Source: an uncultured bacterium (GTDB taxonomy: Bacteria; Bacillota; Clostridia; Lachnospirales; Lachnospiraceae). From it: DNA of 7,325 nt. The notes beneath the pieces are model-generated. The model searched no databases. It saw only the letters and a list, made by a program, of their open reading frames with translations, and was not told the origin of the DNA. The position numbers were made by a program, and so were the translations under genes. The number at the start of each line of letters is the position of its first letter. The first letter of the stretch is position 1. Below are positions 5,905-7,325 of this stretch, piece after piece. The stretch covers positions 1 to 7,325 of the forward strand of contig CAJMQE010000132.1 in the NCBI GenBank assembly GCA_905215405.1, written 5' to 3'.

Positions 5905-7026
5905 TTACTTTTCTGCAAGAACTGCCTTTCCTGCCTGATCAGCTTTCTTTATTGCTGCAATATACTTTTCTACGCTTGGATCTCCTGGAAGATATGTCCA
6001 TTCAACGACCTTGGAGGCCTTCGTTGCAATTGTCATCAGATCATCTTCCGTAACATCGAGTTGCTGTAATGTAACCGGAAGTCCTACACTCTTATTAAAA
6101 TGCAGGATTCTGTCAAGTTCTTCCTCCTGATTATCATAAGCAAGGAGACAAAGCACACCAAAGGAAACGATTTCCCCGTGTAAATGATTCTTTTCACATG
6201 CAGGTACCATGGAAGAACCATAATAGAAACAATGTGCGAGAGAACTATTATAATAATAATTATCTTTTGGATCCGGCTGATTTTCATGTGTTGCAAAATT
6301 TGATACAATTCCTGTAGAAATGATAATATCCAGAGCGACCTGTTCAATCGCGAAACTGGAAACTCCGTCTCTGCAGTCCTTTAAAGCCTGTCTGCCATAT
6401 TCAACAAGAGGATCTGTACATACTTTTGCGATACAGGTACCCATCAAAGGCGTATGATACATTTTCTTTTCCCTACTTGCAAATAGAACTTCACATTCTT
6501 TGGACAATGCATCGCCAATACCTGCCCATAAAAGTTCATCAGGTGCCTCACTGATGATCTTCGTATTAATAAATGTGTGATATGACGGTCTTTTCAGATA
6601 ATAATATTCCTTAAATGTCTTATCGGCATTATAAATAACTGCGATTGCTGTGCAACCAGCACAATTTGATGCAATCGTCGGAAATGTAAAGAATGGTTTG
6701 TCAAGCATAGAGCCAAGTACCTTGACAGTATCACATGCACGGCCGCCACCGACACCAAAGATCATATCTGCCTCTTGTACTGCTTCTTTGTTCTTTAACA
6801 TCTCTACATTTTCGTAGTTCGAATCCCCACCATACCAGATGAAGTCCAAAATTTTCACATCGGTACCTTTAATTCCATCGAGTAATGCGTCCTTTGCCTT
6901 TTTAATGGCCGTTCTGCCCCCGATTACAACTGCTTTTTTCCCATATTTTTCTGTTACCTGTTCGATTTCTTCGTAACAGTCATCACCAACACTGTAGCTT
7001 GGTAAGAATACACTATAATGTGACAT
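5905..7026 (-). CDS. Iron-containing alcohol dehydrogenase family oxidoreductase, glycerol-dehydrogenase-like
   Basis: This is a 373-residue cytoplasmic enzyme of the GldA-like branch of family III alcohol dehydrogenases, which use NAD(H) and a Zn or Fe ion. An N-terminal nucleotide-binding half carries AVVIGGRTA (32-40) and the dinucleotide motif GVGGGRACDTVK (91-102), with R96 where Lys is more usual. The helical C-terminal half holds the three metal ligands expected from GldA: D172 in GIGDALSK, H265 in LAHCFYYG and H283 in HLHGEIVSFG. The TIASTDAP segment of true glycerol dehydrogenases is TIASNCAG here (117-124), so the glycerol-binding Asp is replaced by N121 and the true substrate is uncertain. 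The start is set by AGGAGG (7035-7040), 8 bases from the ATG. An in-frame ATG at 7089 would add 21 residues that do not resemble the family. It has its own promoter and terminator, so it is probably monocistronic. Confidence 0.9.
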   Translation of the reverse strand: MSHYSVFLPSYSVGDDCYEEIEQVTEKYGKKAVVIGGRTAIKKAKDALLDGIKGTDVKILDFIWYGGDSNYENVEMLKNKEAVQEADMIFGVGGGRACDTVKVLGSMLDKPFFTFPTIASNCAGCTAIAVIYNADKTFKEYYYLKRPSYHTFINTKIISEAPDELLWAGIGDALSKECEVLFASREKKMYHTPLMGTCIAKVCTDPLVEYGRQALKDCRDGVSSFAIEQVALDIIISTGIVSNFATHENQPDPKDNYYYNSSLAHCFYYGSSMVPACEKNHLHGEIVSFGVLCLLAYDNQEEELDRILHFNKSVGLPVTLQQLDVTEDDLMTIATKASKVVEWTYLPGDPSVEKYIAAIKKADQAGKAVLAEK

Positions 7027-7034
7027 AATTTTTT

Positions 7035-7040
7035 CCTCCT
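7035..7040 (-). promoter_or_regulatory. Strong ribosome binding site that fixes the dehydrogenase start
   Basis: The minus strand reads AAAAAAGGAGGAAAAAATT before ATG. This is a perfect AGGAGG at 8-base spacing. It places the start at 7026 and leaves the ATG at 7089 in the leader. Confidence 0.85.
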
Positions 7041-7120
7041 TTTTTCTGTTATAGTAGCTATTTGTTAACCCAGTAAAAGCAATCACCATAAAAACTGTTT
7101 CCTGGAAGTTAATAGATACG

Positions 7121-7149
7121 ATTATAATACCTTAGTTGCTATCTGTAAA
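7121..7149 (-). promoter_or_regulatory. Sigma-A-type promoter of the glycerol-dehydrogenase-like gene
   Basis: On the minus strand a TTTACA -35 (7144-7149) and a perfect TATAAT -10 (7121-7126) are separated by exactly 17 bases. Transcription should begin near 7114, giving a leader of about 88 bases. No clear operator palindrome or riboswitch fold is seen in that leader. Upstream (7150-7247) the DNA is AT-rich with no other gene. Confidence 0.75.
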
Positions 7150-7292
7150 TACTGAATTTTCTTATCATAGTTTGTAATATTCTGTCATTTTGTGCATTAT
7201 GTTTTGTTTTGCAAGTGTATTCCAAAGTATAATTACTATTTTAAAGTAAAAAAAGCCCCTTCAGAATATTCACAATGGCATTAAGTTAAGAA

Positions 7293-7325
7293 AGTCTCAC
7301 ATCACAGAAAATGTGGTGTGGGATT
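7293..7325. terminator. Hairpin at the right edge, possible terminator of a gene outside the window
   Basis: CACATCACA (7298-7306) pairs with TGTGGTGTG (7312-7320) around a GAAAA loop, with one G-U wobble. Pairing can extend outward to 7293 and 7325 with two more wobbles, for about 14 pairs. On the minus strand the stem is followed by CTTTCTTAACTT, a weak T tract. The plus-strand continuation is cut off. It would suit the end of an upstream minus-strand gene or of a convergent unit, but it could also be part of a larger structure. Confidence 0.4.

Noticed and set aside
7248..7279. GCC...GGC with a T7 run on the minus strand as another terminator
   Set aside because: Only three outer pairs form and the inner GAATATTC palindrome leaves no loop, so the stem is too weak to call.

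Overview
The window reads as a chromosomal segment of a low-to-moderate GC Firmicute, most likely a gut Lachnospiraceae-type Clostridia. This is inferred from strong AGGAGG ribosome binding sites, AT-rich spacers with hairpin terminators, sigma-A-like promoters, and the mix of genes (a YoeA/DinF-type MATE transporter and a glycerol-dehydrogenase-like enzyme). The exact genus cannot be read from the sequence.

All four genes lie on the minus strand, so transcription runs from right to left. From the right edge: a hairpin that may end a gene outside the window; a clear sigma-A-like promoter; a zinc/iron-type glycerol-dehydrogenase-like oxidoreductase (5905-7026); a large terminator hairpin (5777-5840) with a promoter just behind it; a 1005-residue multidomain protein of unknown function (2648-5665); a weak AT-rich terminator (2612-2646); a small ankyrin-repeat protein (1784-2485); a long imperfect terminator hairpin (1701-1769); and a MATE-family efflux protein (185-1552). 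Beyond the MATE stop codon come a short region of TTATCG-like words, a five-copy 15-base tandem repeat (54-122), and, at the left edge, a sequence resembling the processing-stem flank of a 23S rRNA gene. That would fit an rRNA operon lying to the left and converging on the MATE gene.

Terminators separate the genes, so they look like single-gene transcription units and not one pathway operon. The ankyrin gene could be read through from the large gene, because the terminator between them is weak. The least ordinary item is the 1005-residue protein. It has an unrecognised N-terminal domain, an acidic patch, a four-cysteine zinc-binding module, a long charged linker, about four degenerate helical repeats of roughly 50 residues, a PH/GRAM-like beta-rich domain, and a C-terminal zinc ribbon. 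No signal peptide or membrane segment is visible, so it is probably cytoplasmic. I found no CRISPR array, transposase, tRNA or recognisable riboswitch.
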